This document shows, in pieces, positions 34,797-44,685 of a DNA stretch of 64,000 bases; the first letter of the stretch is position 1, and the number at the start of each line of letters is the position of its first letter. The position numbers were made by a program, and so were the translations under genes. This DNA comes from Flavobacterium sp. UMI-01 (GTDB taxonomy: Bacteria; Bacteroidota; Bacteroidia; Flavobacteriales; Flavobacteriaceae): the NCBI RefSeq assembly GCF_019656315.1, contig NZ_BPLU01000001.1:62001-126000 (forward strand). Direction: 5' to 3'. A model generated the notes under the pieces. The model made no database searches, was not told the origin of the DNA, and worked only from the letters and a program-made list of their open reading frames with translations.

Positions 34797-35798
34797 ATGA
34801 CAGAAGGGAATTTTGTAGATTACGTAAAAATATATGTTTCATCGGGTAAGGGTGGAAAAGGATCTACGCATTTACATAGAGAAAAATTTATTGAAAAAGG
34901 AGGACCAGATGGAGGTGATGGAGGTCGTGGTGGTCACGTAATTCTAGTGGGGAATAAAGGTCTTTGGACTTTGTTTCATCTAAAATTTGCTCGTCATATC
35001 AAAGCGGGTCACGGAGGTGATGGTGGAGGAGATCGTAGTACTGGTGCAGATGGAGAAGATAAATACATCGAAGTGCCTTTAGGAACTGTGGTTAAAGACA
35101 AGGAAACAGGTGAGATTTTGTTTGAAATCACTGAACATGGTGAAAAGAAAATTTTGGCCAAAGGAGGAAAAGGTGGTTTAGGAAACTGGCATTTTAGAAG
35201 TTCAACTAATCAAACTCCTCGTTATGCACAGCCAGGTTTGCTAGGGGTAGAAATGGACGTAATTTTAGAATTAAAAGTCTTGGCCGATGTAGGCTTAGTT
35301 GGATTTCCTAATGCAGGAAAATCAACACTGCTTTCTGTTTTGACTTCTGCAAAACCAAAAATTGCTGACTATCCTTTTACGACCTTAAAACCTAATTTAG
35401 GAATTGTTGCGTACCGAGATTTTCAATCCTTTGTGATTGCTGATATTCCAGGTATTATTGAAGGTGCTGCCGAAGGAAAAGGATTAGGGCATTATTTTTT
35501 GCGCCATATTGAGCGTAATTCTACATTGTTGTTTATGGTGCCTGTAGATACACCCAATATCAAAGAAGAATACGATATTTTAGTCAATGAATTGACCAAG
35601 TACAATCCAGAAATGCTTGACAAAGAACGTTTGTTGATTATTACCAAATGTGATATGCTGGATGATGAATTGAAGGCGGAGTTAAAAGTTGAACTTGACA
35701 AAGATTTCAAAGATATACCTTATCTATTTATTTCGTCAGTAGCACAACAAGGATTGTCTGAGCTGAAAGATAAGTTGTGGCAAATGTTAAACGCTTAA
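34797..35798 (+). CDS. obg: GTPase Obg
   Basis: The 333-residue GTPase is needed for 50S assembly. It has the glycine-rich Obg fold at the N-terminus ([34 protein letters not shown]) and the G domain with GFPNAGKST (~166), [16 protein letters not shown] switch II and TKCD. The C-terminal OCT domain of E. coli Obg is absent, as usual in this phylum. A strong terminator follows. Confidence 0.97.
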   Translation: MTEGNFVDYVKIYVSSGKGGKGSTHLHREKFIEKGGPDGGDGGRGGHVILVGNKGLWTLFHLKFARHIKAGHGGDGGGDRSTGADGEDKYIEVPLGTVVKDKETGEILFEITEHGEKKILAKGGKGGLGNWHFRSSTNQTPRYAQPGLLGVEMDVILELKVLADVGLVGFPNAGKSTLLSVLTSAKPKIADYPFTTLKPNLGIVAYRDFQSFVIADIPGIIEGAAEGKGLGHYFLRHIERNSTLLFMVPVDTPNIKEEYDILVNELTKYNPEMLDKERLLIITKCDMLDDELKAELKVELDKDFKDIPYLFISSVAQQGLSELKDKLWQMLNA

Positions 35799-35820
35799 AT
35801 AAACTTTTTATAAAGCTTTA

Positions 35821-35854
35821 AAACCACTAAAGAATGGCTCTTTAGTGGTTTTTT
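35821..35854. terminator. Terminator after obg (bidirectional)
   Basis: AAACCACTAAAGA (35821-35833) and TCTTTAGTGGTTT (35839-35851) form a 13-bp perfect stem with T-runs in both reading directions, between convergent genes. Confidence 0.9.
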
Positions 35855-35866
35855 AATTTTAATATT

Positions 35867-36856
35867 TTACTTTTTATACGTGTCGAACAAATATTGTAAC
35901 GTTTCAGGAATGTTGTTGGCTTGCATGGATGGATAAACAATATCCATATTCAGCCAGTTTTCGATAATTTGATCAAAATCATTACCTACTTCGTATAAAA
36001 CAGGTACGCCGAGTTTTTTGAGAGCAGCGGCGTTGCATTCTTGTTCATAATGGTCTTTGATAGGGATGGATAAGATTTTTTTACCTAAGTATAAAGCCTC
36101 GGCGGGTGTTTCAAATCCACCGCCAGTGATAATTCCTTCGCAGTTAATCAAACTGGTGTTAAATTTTTTTTGATTGACAGGGTAATAAGTGATATTGCCT
36201 ACGGTATGAACTTTTTCGACTGTGTCCAAAAACCAATGGAATGGAACTGATGGGACAGCTCTGAATGCTTTTTCCAAGCAATCTTTGTCAAATGACGGAA
36301 GGTACACAGTGATATGTCCTAAGTTTTTAGGTTCAGCCTGTACAATTTCATCTTTGATGATGGGAGGACGGATAAAAGAGTCGTAGTTCTCAAAATGCAA
36401 GCCTATATTTTGGGGTGCGGGTGCATAGTTTTTAAAAATAAATTCTCCCATGGCGCTTCTTTTTTCAGGTCGTGGAGTATGAGCAGAGATGAAGCTAGCT
36501 TGATGACCAAATTGTACCGAATGCACTTTTTGCATTTTACAAGCCAAAGCCGTTACAGAATCAAAATCATTAATGATAACATCATATTCCTTTAGTGGAA
36601 GGCTATCGGCATCTTTATATATTTGTCGAGGCTTAATGTTTTTAACAATATTCCAATAATGCAATCCGCCACATTTGCTGTAGTATAAACTGCAGCCTTT
36701 GCTCTTAAATTTTACAGGTAAATCAATATCCAAACTCGCATTATTGCCACTGAGAAAGAAATCAACTTCACCAAATTTTTTTAGATAAGGGTAGAGTTGC
36801 GTGGCTCTACTAATGTGTCCGTTGCCTGTGGCTTGGATAGCATAAAATATTTTCAT
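35867..36856 (-). CDS. MurG-like (GT-B) glycosyltransferase
   Basis: The 329-residue protein resembles the GT1/GT28 fold: N-terminal IFYAIQATGNGHISRATQL, similar to the MurG opening, and a C-terminal donor site LINCEGIITGGGFETPAEALYLGKK with the typical GGGFxTPxEAL loop, then IPIKDHYEQECNA. No membrane segment is present. The substrate is unknown; family labels in databases vary between glycosyltransferase and hypothetical protein. It is divergent from the TPR gene. Confidence 0.8.
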   Translation of the reverse strand: MKIFYAIQATGNGHISRATQLYPYLKKFGEVDFFLSGNNASLDIDLPVKFKSKGCSLYYSKCGGLHYWNIVKNIKPRQIYKDADSLPLKEYDVIINDFDSVTALACKMQKVHSVQFGHQASFISAHTPRPEKRSAMGEFIFKNYAPAPQNIGLHFENYDSFIRPPIIKDEIVQAEPKNLGHITVYLPSFDKDCLEKAFRAVPSVPFHWFLDTVEKVHTVGNITYYPVNQKKFNTSLINCEGIITGGGFETPAEALYLGKKILSIPIKDHYEQECNAAALKKLGVPVLYEVGNDFDQIIENWLNMDIVYPSMQANNIPETLQYLFDTYKK

Positions 36857-37053
36857 TTAGTTGTGATAATAGAATAGAGTAAGTGTTTTATTAAGGCACT
36901 AACTGCTTCTCATTTGAAGCAACTAAAGTAGAGGCTTATTGTTAGGCTAAGGTTTTTTTAAGTTTTTTTTACTGTTATGATTTCCAGATTAATTTTGTGA
37001 TTGGAGAAGGTTAAAAATAGCAATACCTACTTTTTTTTCTTTATTTTTGGAAA

Positions 37054-37749
37054 ATGAAATGGATTTTAGTTTTGTTATTTCCGGTTGTATTGTATTCTCA
37101 AACAAATTATGAGAAGGCAAAAAGTGCGTATGATAAGGAGTTGAATGAAAAGACAAGAGCCAAAAATGAATTGGTTCTAAAGTCAGATCCTCATAATTTA
37201 AAAGCCTTAGAGGAATTAGGTGATGTAGCTGGATTAAATAAAGACTGGGACAAAGCATTGTTCTATTATGGGAAGCTTACACGTTTAAAGCCAAAAGAAG
37301 CCAATTACCATTATAAATACGGTGGGACATTAGGAATGAAGGCGCTTGAAGTAAATAAATTTAAGGCATTGGGAATGATTGGTGATATTAAGCGTTCTTT
37401 TGAGAAAGCTATTGAATTAGATCCAAAACATATTGATGCACATTGGGCTTTGATTGAATTGTATCTTAAGTTACCCGCAGTAATTGGCGGAAGTGAAAGC
37501 AAAGCGATTGGCTATTCTAATAAATTGATGGCCCTTTCTTCTGTAGATGGTTATCTTTCTCGAGGTCATATTGAAGAATACTACGAACGTTATAAATCGG
37601 CTGAATATTATTATAAAAAAGCAGTAGAATTAGGCGGTTCCAAACATACGTACCAAACGTTAGCTAATTTTTATAAAAATAAAATGGATGCTCCTGAAAA
37701 GGCAAAAATAATTTTAGAAGAGTATAAGCAAAAAAACACAGCGAATTGA
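37054..37749 (+). CDS. Exported tetratricopeptide-repeat protein
   Basis: The 231-residue protein has a signal peptide (MKWILVLLFPVVLYSQ) followed by four to five TPR-like helical pairs, for example NLKALEELGDVAGLNKDWDK, ALFYYGKLTRLKPKEANYHY, AIELDPKHIDAHWALIELYL and SAEYYYKKAVELGG. It probably acts as a protein-protein adaptor in the periplasm. The Mpl-like gene follows 46 bp later on the same strand, so the two may be co-transcribed and linked to the envelope. Confidence 0.82.
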   Translation: MKWILVLLFPVVLYSQTNYEKAKSAYDKELNEKTRAKNELVLKSDPHNLKALEELGDVAGLNKDWDKALFYYGKLTRLKPKEANYHYKYGGTLGMKALEVNKFKALGMIGDIKRSFEKAIELDPKHIDAHWALIELYLKLPAVIGGSESKAIGYSNKLMALSSVDGYLSRGHIEEYYERYKSAEYYYKKAVELGGSKHTYQTLANFYKNKMDAPEKAKIILEEYKQKNTAN

Positions 37750-37795
37750 TTAGTCTATCATTTCAAAAAAATCAACGAATAAGCAAACTAAAATA

Positions 37796-39151
37796 ATGAA
37801 AACACATTTTATTGCCATCGGTGGAAGCGCAATGCATAATCTGGCTTTGGCTCTACATAATAAAGGATATCAAGTTACAGGAAGTGATGATGCTATTTTT
37901 GAGCCATCTAAATCACGTTTGGAAAAAAAAGGTATTTTGCCTGCTGAATTAGGTTGGTTCCCTGAAAAAATTACTTCAGATATTGAAGCGGTTATTCTAG
38001 GAATGCACGCTAAGGCTGATAATCCAGAATTACTAAAAGCCCAAGAATTAGGCCTTACAATTTACTCATATCCTGAATTTTTATACGAACAATCCAAAAA
38101 TAAAACACGTGTCGTTATTGGAGGGTCTCACGGAAAAACCACGATTACGTCGATGATTTTGCATGTAATGCATTACCATAATATAGCGGTTGATTATATG
38201 GTGGGTGCTCAATTAGAAGGTTTTGATACCATGGTACATCTAACAGAAGAAAATGATTTTATGGTGTTAGAAGGAGATGAGTATCTTTCATCTCCTATTG
38301 ATAGACGACCTAAGTTTCATTTGTACCAACCTAATATTGCTTTGATTTCAGGGATTGCTTGGGACCATATCAATGTGTTTCCTACGTATGAAAATTATGT
38401 AGAACAGTTTGAAATCTTTATTAATAAAATAACCAATGGCGGTATTTTAGTTTACAATGAAAACGATACTGAGGTAAAACGTGTTGCTGAAGCTGCAACT
38501 AATCCTATTCGTAAGTTGCCTTATACTACTCCTAATTACAAAGTAGAAAACGGGACAACACTCTTAGAAACGCCAGAAGGCGATATGCCTATCGAAGTTT
38601 TTGGAGCGCATAATTTGAATAATTTGGCTGGAGCTAAATGGATTTGTCAAAACATGGGGGTAGATGAAGCTGATTTTTATGAAGCGATTGCCAGTTTTAA
38701 AGGTGCTTCTAAACGTTTGGAAAAAATAGCTGAAGGGAAGAATAAAGTTGCTTACAAAGATTTTGCGCACTCACCAAGTAAGGTGGCAGCAACCACCAAA
38801 GCGGTAAAAGAACAATATCCGAATCGAACATTGATAGCTTGTTTGGAATTGCATACTTATAGTAGCTTGAATGCCGAATTTTTGAAAGAATACGAGGGCG
38901 CCTTAAATAATGCCGATGTTCCAGTAGTGTTCTACTCCCCTGATGCGGTTAAAATCAAGCAACTAGAAGAAGTAACCTATGAGCAAATTGCCAAAGCATT
39001 TAATCGAGAGGATTTGATTATTTTTACCAATCCAGCGGAGTTTAAAGACTATTTGTTTGGATTGGATTTTGATAATTCGGCTTTGTTGTTGATGAGTTCT
39101 GGTAATTATGGAGGACTGAATTTTGATGAGGTGAAAAATTTGATGGTTTAG
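37796..39151 (+). CDS. mpl: Mur ligase, Mpl-type (murein peptide ligase)
   Basis: The 451-residue protein has the three-domain Mur ligase layout: Rossmann-like N-terminus (HFIAIGGSAMHNLALALHNKGY), central ATP-binding domain with GGSHGKTTITSM (~106-117) and LEGDEYLSSP, and C-terminal KDFAHSPSKVAATTKAVKEQ. Its length and the DEY(L) signature fit Mpl, which reattaches recycled tripeptide to UDP-MurNAc, more than MurC. The Mpl/MurC distinction is based on memory of the family, so the symbol is tentative. Confidence 0.8.
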   Translation: MKTHFIAIGGSAMHNLALALHNKGYQVTGSDDAIFEPSKSRLEKKGILPAELGWFPEKITSDIEAVILGMHAKADNPELLKAQELGLTIYSYPEFLYEQSKNKTRVVIGGSHGKTTITSMILHVMHYHNIAVDYMVGAQLEGFDTMVHLTEENDFMVLEGDEYLSSPIDRRPKFHLYQPNIALISGIAWDHINVFPTYENYVEQFEIFINKITNGGILVYNENDTEVKRVAEAATNPIRKLPYTTPNYKVENGTTLLETPEGDMPIEVFGAHNLNNLAGAKWICQNMGVDEADFYEAIASFKGASKRLEKIAEGKNKVAYKDFAHSPSKVAATTKAVKEQYPNRTLIACLELHTYSSLNAEFLKEYEGALNNADVPVVFYSPDAVKIKQLEEVTYEQIAKAFNREDLIIFTNPAEFKDYLFGLDFDNSALLLMSSGNYGGLNFDEVKNLMV

Positions 39152-39188
39152 TTTGTAGGAATTTCTAAATAAATAGAATTTGTATTTT

Positions 39189-39240
39189 AAAAATCAGTAG
39201 TTTTATGTGAGATAATTCTTTTTATAACGAACTGATTTTT
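39189..39240. repeat. 10-bp inverted repeat between mpl and radC
   Basis: AAAAATCAGT (39189-39198) and ACTGATTTTT (39231-39240) with a 32-base loop, ending 5 bp before the radC start. It may be a weak terminator for mpl. Confidence 0.35.
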
Positions 39241-39245
39241 ACTTT

Positions 39246-39938
39246 ATGGAAAACAATCATTTTTCAATCAAACAATGGGCAGAGGACGATAAACCTCGGG
39301 AGAAATTAATACTCAAAGGTAAAAATGCACTTAGCGATGCTGAATTGATAGCTATTTTAATAGGTTCAGGAAGTAGGAGCGAAACTGCGGTTGAGTTGAG
39401 TAAACGCATTTTACAATCCGTTGGTGGGAATCTAAATGCTTTAGGTAAATTATCATTGAATCAATTGATGCAGTTCAAAGGAATCGGTGAAGCCAAAGCG
39501 ATTAGTATTATTGCGGCTTTGGAGTTAGGAAGACGCCGGAGGGCAGAGGATGCGCTTGAATTGATTAAAGTGACTTCGAGTAAATTGGTTTTTGAAATCA
39601 TGCAACCCATAATTGGAGAATTATCACACGAGGAATTTTGGATTTTGTACCTAAATAATTCGAATAAAATTTTAGCCAAAAGACAATTGAGTATCGGTGG
39701 AATTACGGGAACAATGGTTGATGTGCGCTTGGTATTTAAAAATGCACTTGAATTAGGGGCAGTAGCCATCATTCTATGTCACAATCATCCATCAGGAGCG
39801 CTGTCGCCAAGTGAAGCCGACAAACAAATTACCAAAAAATTAAAAATTGCGGGAGACCATTTGGAAATAAAAGTTTTGGATCATTTAATTGTAACCGAAA
39901 ATAATTATTTTAGTTTTGCTGATGAAGGCATCTTTTAA
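39246..39938 (+). CDS. radC: RadC/MPN-type protein
   Basis: The 230-residue protein has an N-terminal helix-hairpin-helix region (LNQLMQFKGIGEAKAISIIAALELG) and a C-terminal JAB/MPN metalloprotease-like domain with the metal site HNHPSGALSPSEAD. RadC was named as a DNA-repair protein but that role has been withdrawn in E. coli; the true function is unknown. It is followed 55 bp later by the YjjG-like gene. Confidence 0.93.
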   Translation: MENNHFSIKQWAEDDKPREKLILKGKNALSDAELIAILIGSGSRSETAVELSKRILQSVGGNLNALGKLSLNQLMQFKGIGEAKAISIIAALELGRRRRAEDALELIKVTSSKLVFEIMQPIIGELSHEEFWILYLNNSNKILAKRQLSIGGITGTMVDVRLVFKNALELGAVAIILCHNHPSGALSPSEADKQITKKLKIAGDHLEIKVLDHLIVTENNYFSFADEGIF

Positions 39939-39993
39939 ATGGAATGTTTCTTAAAAAAATGTTTAGAGTCCTTTGTGTTTAAAAAAAGAAGTG

Positions 39994-40683
39994 ATGAAAG
40001 TGAATGCAATAAAAGATGTTTTTTTCGACTTAGACCATACCCTTTGGGATTTTGATAAAAACTCTGCTTTGGCTTTTGAAGTCATATTGAAAGAAAGACA
40101 TCCCTTAGTAAATAGAGCGGCTTTCATCGAGGCTTACATTCCCATCAACCAATCTTGTTGGAAGTTATTTCAATATAATAAAATAACACATGAGGAATTG
40201 CGTTATAATCGTTTGAAGTATTCTTTTGATGCTTTGGGTTATCCTGTAACAGATCAAGAAATTGACTGTATTTCTGCACAATACATCGAATTATTGCCAG
40301 AGAACAATCATCTTTTTGATGGTGCGGTAGAAATATTAGATTATTTAAAATCCAAATACCGATTGCATATTATTACCAATGGTTTTGCGGCGGTGCAATA
40401 CAAAAAAATGCATAAAGCCCAGTTGATATCTTACTTTACAACCATTACTAATTCAGAAATGGCGGGTGTTAAGAAACCAAATCCTGTGATTTTTGAATAT
40501 GCTTTGCAATTGGCGAAAGCCAAAAAAGAGAGCAGTATTATGATTGGAGATTCATTAGATGCTGATGTACAGGGAGCTTTAGATAGTGGTCTCGATGCCA
40601 TTTATTTCAATGAGGCAATTGCCACTTTTCCGACAAATATTAAACAAATAACTCATTTATTACAGTTAAAAAATTACTTGTAA
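39994..40683 (+). CDS. HAD phosphatase, YjjG-type (non-canonical pyrimidine nucleotidase)
   Basis: The 229-residue HAD hydrolase has motif I FFDLDHTLWD (DxDxT nucleophile and acid), motif II HIITNGF, motif III Lys in VKKPNPVIFEYAL and motif IV MIGDSLDADVQGA. The overall pattern matches YjjG, which removes phosphate from non-canonical pyrimidine nucleotides. I start at ATG 39994 (MKVNAIKDVFFD); a TTG 21 bp earlier is in frame but unneeded. Confidence 0.87.
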   Translation: MKVNAIKDVFFDLDHTLWDFDKNSALAFEVILKERHPLVNRAAFIEAYIPINQSCWKLFQYNKITHEELRYNRLKYSFDALGYPVTDQEIDCISAQYIELLPENNHLFDGAVEILDYLKSKYRLHIITNGFAAVQYKKMHKAQLISYFTTITNSEMAGVKKPNPVIFEYALQLAKAKKESSIMIGDSLDADVQGALDSGLDAIYFNEAIATFPTNIKQITHLLQLKNYL

Positions 40684-40686
40684 CCT

Positions 40687-40738
40687 ATAACCGTTTTGTT
40701 TTTTTAATCAATTAAATTGGACGGTTATTAAATATTAA
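40687..40738. repeat. Inverted repeat before the 40743 gene
   Basis: ATAACCGT (40687-40694) and ACGGTTAT (40731-40738) are perfect 8-bp arms, just after the YjjG-like stop and ending 5 bp before the next start codon. With no T-run after the second arm, it may be a leader structure. Confidence 0.4.
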
Positions 40739-40742
40739 AACT

Positions 40743-41483
40743 ATGAAAACTAAAATTCTTTTTGCCTTTTTTTTGATCACGAATGCGATAATGGCACAAT
40801 CTATAAACGATTATGCGGCAGTTGTTGTGCCAATAAAATTGAGTTTTCAAAACGAAGAAAATCAGTACCGTCTCTCAACAATTACCAAGTACAATCTTGA
40901 AAAAGCTGGTTTTGTTGCCGTATATGCTACCACTAATTTTTCTAATGAATATCCAGACAGATGTAGTTTGTTGAATGTAGATGTTATCAAAGATTCGGGT
41001 TTTTTAACAACCAAACTCTATATTGAGTTTAAAGATTGTTATGGAAAGGTCATTTATACCTCTGAAGTAGGGAAAAGTAAAGAGAAAGATTTTGGCGAAG
41101 CTTATAAAGAAGCACTAAATAATGCTTTTGAGTCTGTTTATAAACTGGGTTACAAGTACAATGGCAAAATGCCTGCTACTAAAACTTCAGAAGTAGTGAA
41201 CAATGTCGAGACAGTAAAAGTACCAACCTCTGTTCCTACGTCATCAGTGGTTGCCGATGCAAATGTTGAAATGCTTTATGCACAGCCTACTGAAACAGGT
41301 TATCAATTAATTGATAAAACCCCAAAAGTGGTGATGAAATTAATGAAAACCGCTATTCCAAATTCTTTTATAGCCATTAAAGGTAATGTGCAAGGGGTTT
41401 TATCACTTAAAGATAGTCAATGGATTTTTGATTATTACCAAAATGATGCTTTGGTGTCAGAGGTGATACTTGTAAAATTTTAG
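40743..41483 (+). CDS. Exported protein of unknown function
   Basis: The 246-residue protein begins with a signal peptide (MKTKILFAFFLITNAIMAQS). The first ~140 residues form a compact alpha/beta domain (YAAVVVPIKLSFQNEENQYR, CSLLNVDVIKDSGFLTTKLY, FKDCYGKVIYTSEVG, AYKEALNNAFESVYKLGY), followed by a Thr/Val/Pro linker and a small C-terminal beta domain. I recognise this layout as common in Flavobacteriaceae but without a named family. It is probably periplasmic or surface-attached. It is convergent with rarA. Confidence 0.72.
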   Translation: MKTKILFAFFLITNAIMAQSINDYAAVVVPIKLSFQNEENQYRLSTITKYNLEKAGFVAVYATTNFSNEYPDRCSLLNVDVIKDSGFLTTKLYIEFKDCYGKVIYTSEVGKSKEKDFGEAYKEALNNAFESVYKLGYKYNGKMPATKTSEVVNNVETVKVPTSVPTSSVVADANVEMLYAQPTETGYQLIDKTPKVVMKLMKTAIPNSFIAIKGNVQGVLSLKDSQWIFDYYQNDALVSEVILVKF

Positions 41484-41531
41484 TTTATCAAGGCATACAA
41501 ATCTAGCGTTGAGAGTTTGGATAATAAGGTG

Positions 41532-42809
41532 TTAGTAACCATATTTATCCTTCCATCTGTTTTTTAAAAATTCGCGCGTGGTATTTTCACGTGAGTTTTG
41601 GCCAGGATTGTATAAAGTTGTCCCCGATAGCTCTATAGGGAGGTATTCTTGTGCTTCGAAATTATTAGCATAATCATGAGAATATTTATAATCATCCCCA
41701 TAACCCAATTCTTTCATTAATTTAGTTGGTGCATTGCGAAGATGAATCGGAACCGATAAATCACCTGTTTGTTTGACTACTTGTTGAGCGTGATTGATGG
41801 CCATATAACTCGCATTGCTTTTGGGTGAAGTGGCCAGATAAATAGCGCATTGACTTAAAAGAATGCGGCTTTCAGGATAGCCAATCGTGGTTACGGCTTG
41901 AAAAGTATTATTGGCCATAATTAGTGCGGTAGGGTTGGCATTTCCAATATCTTCGCTGGCGGCAATCAACATTCTGCGGGCAATAAATTTTACATCTTCA
42001 CCACCTTCAATCATTCGGGCAAGCCAATAAACCGCTCCATTGGGGTCGCTACCTCTAATAGATTTGATAAATGCTGAAATGATGTCATAATGTTGTTCAC
42101 CAGTTTTGTCATACAAGACCGTATTTTGTTGCACTAATTCTAATACACGATCATTTGTTATTTTAATTTCATCGTCTAAAGAGGCGTTTACGACCAATTC
42201 AAAAATGTTTAATAGTTTTCGTCCATCACCACCAGAGAGACGCATAAGGGCTTCTGTTTGGGATAGTTCTATTTTTTTTGTTTGTAAATAAACGTCGGTT
42301 TTTATGGCTCGGACTAATAAAGCGTGTAAGTCCTCTTTTGTAAAGGAATTAAGAATATAAACTTGACAACGAGAAAGGAGTGCGGGAATGACTTCAAAAC
42401 TGGGATTTTCAGTTGTAGCACCTATTAAGGTAATCCAGCCTTTTTCGACCGCTGCTAGTAGTGAATCTTGTTGTGATTTACTGAAACGATGAATCTCATC
42501 AATGAATAGAATAGGATTTTTTACAGTGAATAAGCCTCCACTTTGTTTGGCTTTTTCAATGACTTCTCTAATGTCTTTCACGCCTGAATTAATGGCGCTC
42601 AATTCGTAAAAAGGGCGTTTGGATTCCTGTGCTATGATTTGAGCCAAAGTTGTTTTTCCAGTTCCAGGAGGTCCCCATAACAGTAATGAAGGAATAACAC
42701 CTCGTGCGATTTGCTGGGTCAAGGAGCCATTGGGACCCACAAGATGAGCTTGACTGATGTATTCTTCTAAGGTTTGTGGGCGTATGCGTTCCGCTAATGG
42801 TGTTTCCAT
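41532..42809 (-). CDS. rarA: Replication-associated recombination protein A
   Basis: The 425-residue AAA+ ATPase (MgsA/RarA, homologue of eukaryotic WRNIP1) acts at stalled replication forks and binds SSB. Visible: [20 protein letters not shown], Walker [11 protein letters not shown] (~45-54), Walker [17 protein letters not shown], sensor 1 GATTENPSF and the RarA-specific C-terminus ([24 protein letters not shown] segment, here [13 protein letters not shown]). Length is normal for the family. Confidence 0.95.
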   Translation of the reverse strand: METPLAERIRPQTLEEYISQAHLVGPNGSLTQQIARGVIPSLLLWGPPGTGKTTLAQIIAQESKRPFYELSAINSGVKDIREVIEKAKQSGGLFTVKNPILFIDEIHRFSKSQQDSLLAAVEKGWITLIGATTENPSFEVIPALLSRCQVYILNSFTKEDLHALLVRAIKTDVYLQTKKIELSQTEALMRLSGGDGRKLLNIFELVVNASLDDEIKITNDRVLELVQQNTVLYDKTGEQHYDIISAFIKSIRGSDPNGAVYWLARMIEGGEDVKFIARRMLIAASEDIGNANPTALIMANNTFQAVTTIGYPESRILLSQCAIYLATSPKSNASYMAINHAQQVVKQTGDLSVPIHLRNAPTKLMKELGYGDDYKYSHDYANNFEAQEYLPIELSGTTLYNPGQNSRENTTREFLKNRWKDKYGY

Positions 42810-43087
42810 TGGTTTACTTTTAGATAAAATCCAATCCTTTCAAAATTGGAATGGGTAAAATTAAGGATTCTATTTTAAATTAGGGAACTTTGTTGAAATG
42901 TCACTATTGTTGTTTTTTTTTAATGGGGTTTTTAAAGTTACTCAAGTGAAAATGGAATAAGAATGACATTTTTACATTAAATTGCTTTTGGATTCATTAT
43001 TGCTTTAATTGTATAAAAATATAAAGAGTTCATGGGATTTAAATCCTATTTTTTAATGGTTAATTGGGTAATAGGACTAAGGGAATT

Positions 43088-43852
43088 ATGGATACAGATT
43101 TTAAATACAGCAATAAAGTATTGGCTTTGCCGCTTTTTTTTGTATTGTCTCTTTGGGCAGTATATTGGGTGCAAATTCGGTTTGATTATGATTTTGTCGA
43201 AAATGGAATCCTGCCCCGAACAATATCTGGTTTACAAGGCGTTGTATTTAGTCCCTTTATTCATTCGGACTTAGCGCATTTGTATAATAATTCATTGCCT
43301 TTGTTAGTGATGCTAGCGGCTTTACAATATTTTTATGCAAAAGAAACTTTTTCTGTTATTGTACTTGGAATTATATGTTCAGGTTTAGGAACTTGGTTAA
43401 TCGGGCGAACCAGTTACCACATTGGAGCCAGTGGATTAATTTATGTCTTGTTCAGTTTTATTTTTTTTAAAGGGATACGTACTAAATATTATCGTTTAGT
43501 TGCCTTGTCCCTCACCGTGATTTTAATATATGGGGGGATGGTGTGGTATGTGTTTCCCAAAGTAGATGAAATGGTTTCTTGGGAAGGACATTTAGCAGGA
43601 TTTGTTAGTGGATTGTTTTTGGCTTTTGCCCATACATCGCCTCAATACCAAAAAAGTTTTAAGTATGAATGGGAACATCCAGAATATGATGCTTCACAAG
43701 ATAAGTTTATGCAACGATTTGATGAGAATGGCAATTTTGTGAATCTTCCCAAACCAGAACTTGAACCAGATGAAAATTATTTTTATTCAAATTGGGACGT
43801 TATGTATGAAATTGTAGGGGATAAAAAAAACGAATCAGAAGCGGAATCCTAA
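43088..43852 (+). CDS. Rhomboid-family intramembrane serine protease
   Basis: The 254-residue membrane protein has about six hydrophobic segments and the rhomboid dyad: Ser115 in the GASGL motif and His168 in SWEGHLAGFVSG. Upstream lies the HSDLAHLYNNSLPLL loop with the conserved H..N positions. Rhomboids cut transmembrane segments of other proteins. I start at ATG 43088 (MDTDFKYSNKV); a TTG 24 bp earlier is also in frame. The hydrophilic C-terminal tail (~60 residues) contains many Glu/Asp. The substrate is unknown. Confidence 0.9.
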   Translation: MDTDFKYSNKVLALPLFFVLSLWAVYWVQIRFDYDFVENGILPRTISGLQGVVFSPFIHSDLAHLYNNSLPLLVMLAALQYFYAKETFSVIVLGIICSGLGTWLIGRTSYHIGASGLIYVLFSFIFFKGIRTKYYRLVALSLTVILIYGGMVWYVFPKVDEMVSWEGHLAGFVSGLFLAFAHTSPQYQKSFKYEWEHPEYDASQDKFMQRFDENGNFVNLPKPELEPDENYFYSNWDVMYEIVGDKKNESEAES

Positions 43853-43886
43853 TTCGTTTGGTATAAATTTTAATTTATTTTAGAAT

Positions 43887-44621
43887 TTAATTTCGTTGTC
43901 GTACCGCTTCGTATAAAAAAGCGCCACAAGCCACAGAGACATTTAAAGATCCGATAGTCCCGAACATAGGGAGTTTTGCTTTTTCATCAACGATTTTTAA
44001 AACAGACGGATTCACTCCACGATCTTCAGAACCCATAATGATGGCAACACCTTCTTTTAAGGAAATGTCAAAAATATTTTGGTCAGTTTTCTCCGTTGCA
44101 GCCACCGTTTTAATCCCGCTGGCTTGTAAAAGAAAAATAGCATCTTTGATATGCTCAACCTTGCAAATTGGAATATTGAATACTGCCCCAGCTGATGTTT
44201 TTACAGTATCTCCATTCACAGGGGCTGAACCGGATTTTTGGATAATAATCCCATTGACACCTGTGCATTCAGCCGTACGGATGATAGCACCAAAATTTCG
44301 TGCATCTGATACTTGGTCCAATATTAGGAATAAAGGTGTTTTTCCATTTTCAATGACAGTGTCAATCAGTGTTTCTAAATCAAAAAAGGATATAGGGGAA
44401 ATGCTTGCTACTGCGCCTTGGTGATTATTAGGTGTTAAACGATTCAGTTTTTCGACAGGAACATAAGAAAAATTAATGTTTCCACGTTTCATAACTTTCA
44501 TTAAATCTTTCATTAATTCGCCAGAAGCTTCCTTTTGAATATACACTTTATCAATAGTAGCACCCGCCTGAATGGCTTCAATGATGGCTCTAATTCCAAA
44601 TATTTGATGTTCTTTTTCCAT
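43887..44621 (-). CDS. rlmB: 23S rRNA 2'-O-methyltransferase (RlmB/TrmH family)
   Basis: The 244-residue SPOUT-fold methyltransferase has an N-terminal substrate-binding domain (EKEHQIFGIRAIIEAIQ) and the SPOUT motifs LILDQVSDARNFGAIIRTAE (motif 1, with N and R), IMGSEDRGVNPSVL (motif 2) and GTIGSLNVSVACGAFLYEAV (motif 3). RlmB methylates G2251 of 23S rRNA in E. coli. I start at ATG 44621; the frame extends upstream through the preceding terminator, and that region is not homologous. Confidence 0.9.
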   Translation of the reverse strand: MEKEHQIFGIRAIIEAIQAGATIDKVYIQKEASGELMKDLMKVMKRGNINFSYVPVEKLNRLTPNNHQGAVASISPISFFDLETLIDTVIENGKTPLFLILDQVSDARNFGAIIRTAECTGVNGIIIQKSGSAPVNGDTVKTSAGAVFNIPICKVEHIKDAIFLLQASGIKTVAATEKTDQNIFDISLKEGVAIIMGSEDRGVNPSVLKIVDEKAKLPMFGTIGSLNVSVACGAFLYEAVRQRN

Positions 44622-44640
44622 GGCGCAAATATATAAAAAA

Positions 44641-44664
44641 AAGAGGCTATGCGTAGCCTCTTTT
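44641..44664 (-). terminator. Terminator of the SusCD locus
   Basis: GAGGCTA (44643-44649), loop TGCG, TAGCCTC (44654-44660), with A/T runs on both sides. On the minus strand it lies 22 bp after the stop of the SusCD-linked lipoprotein gene. Confidence 0.85.
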
Positions 44665-44685
44665 GTTTGTTTTGGGTCATATTTA

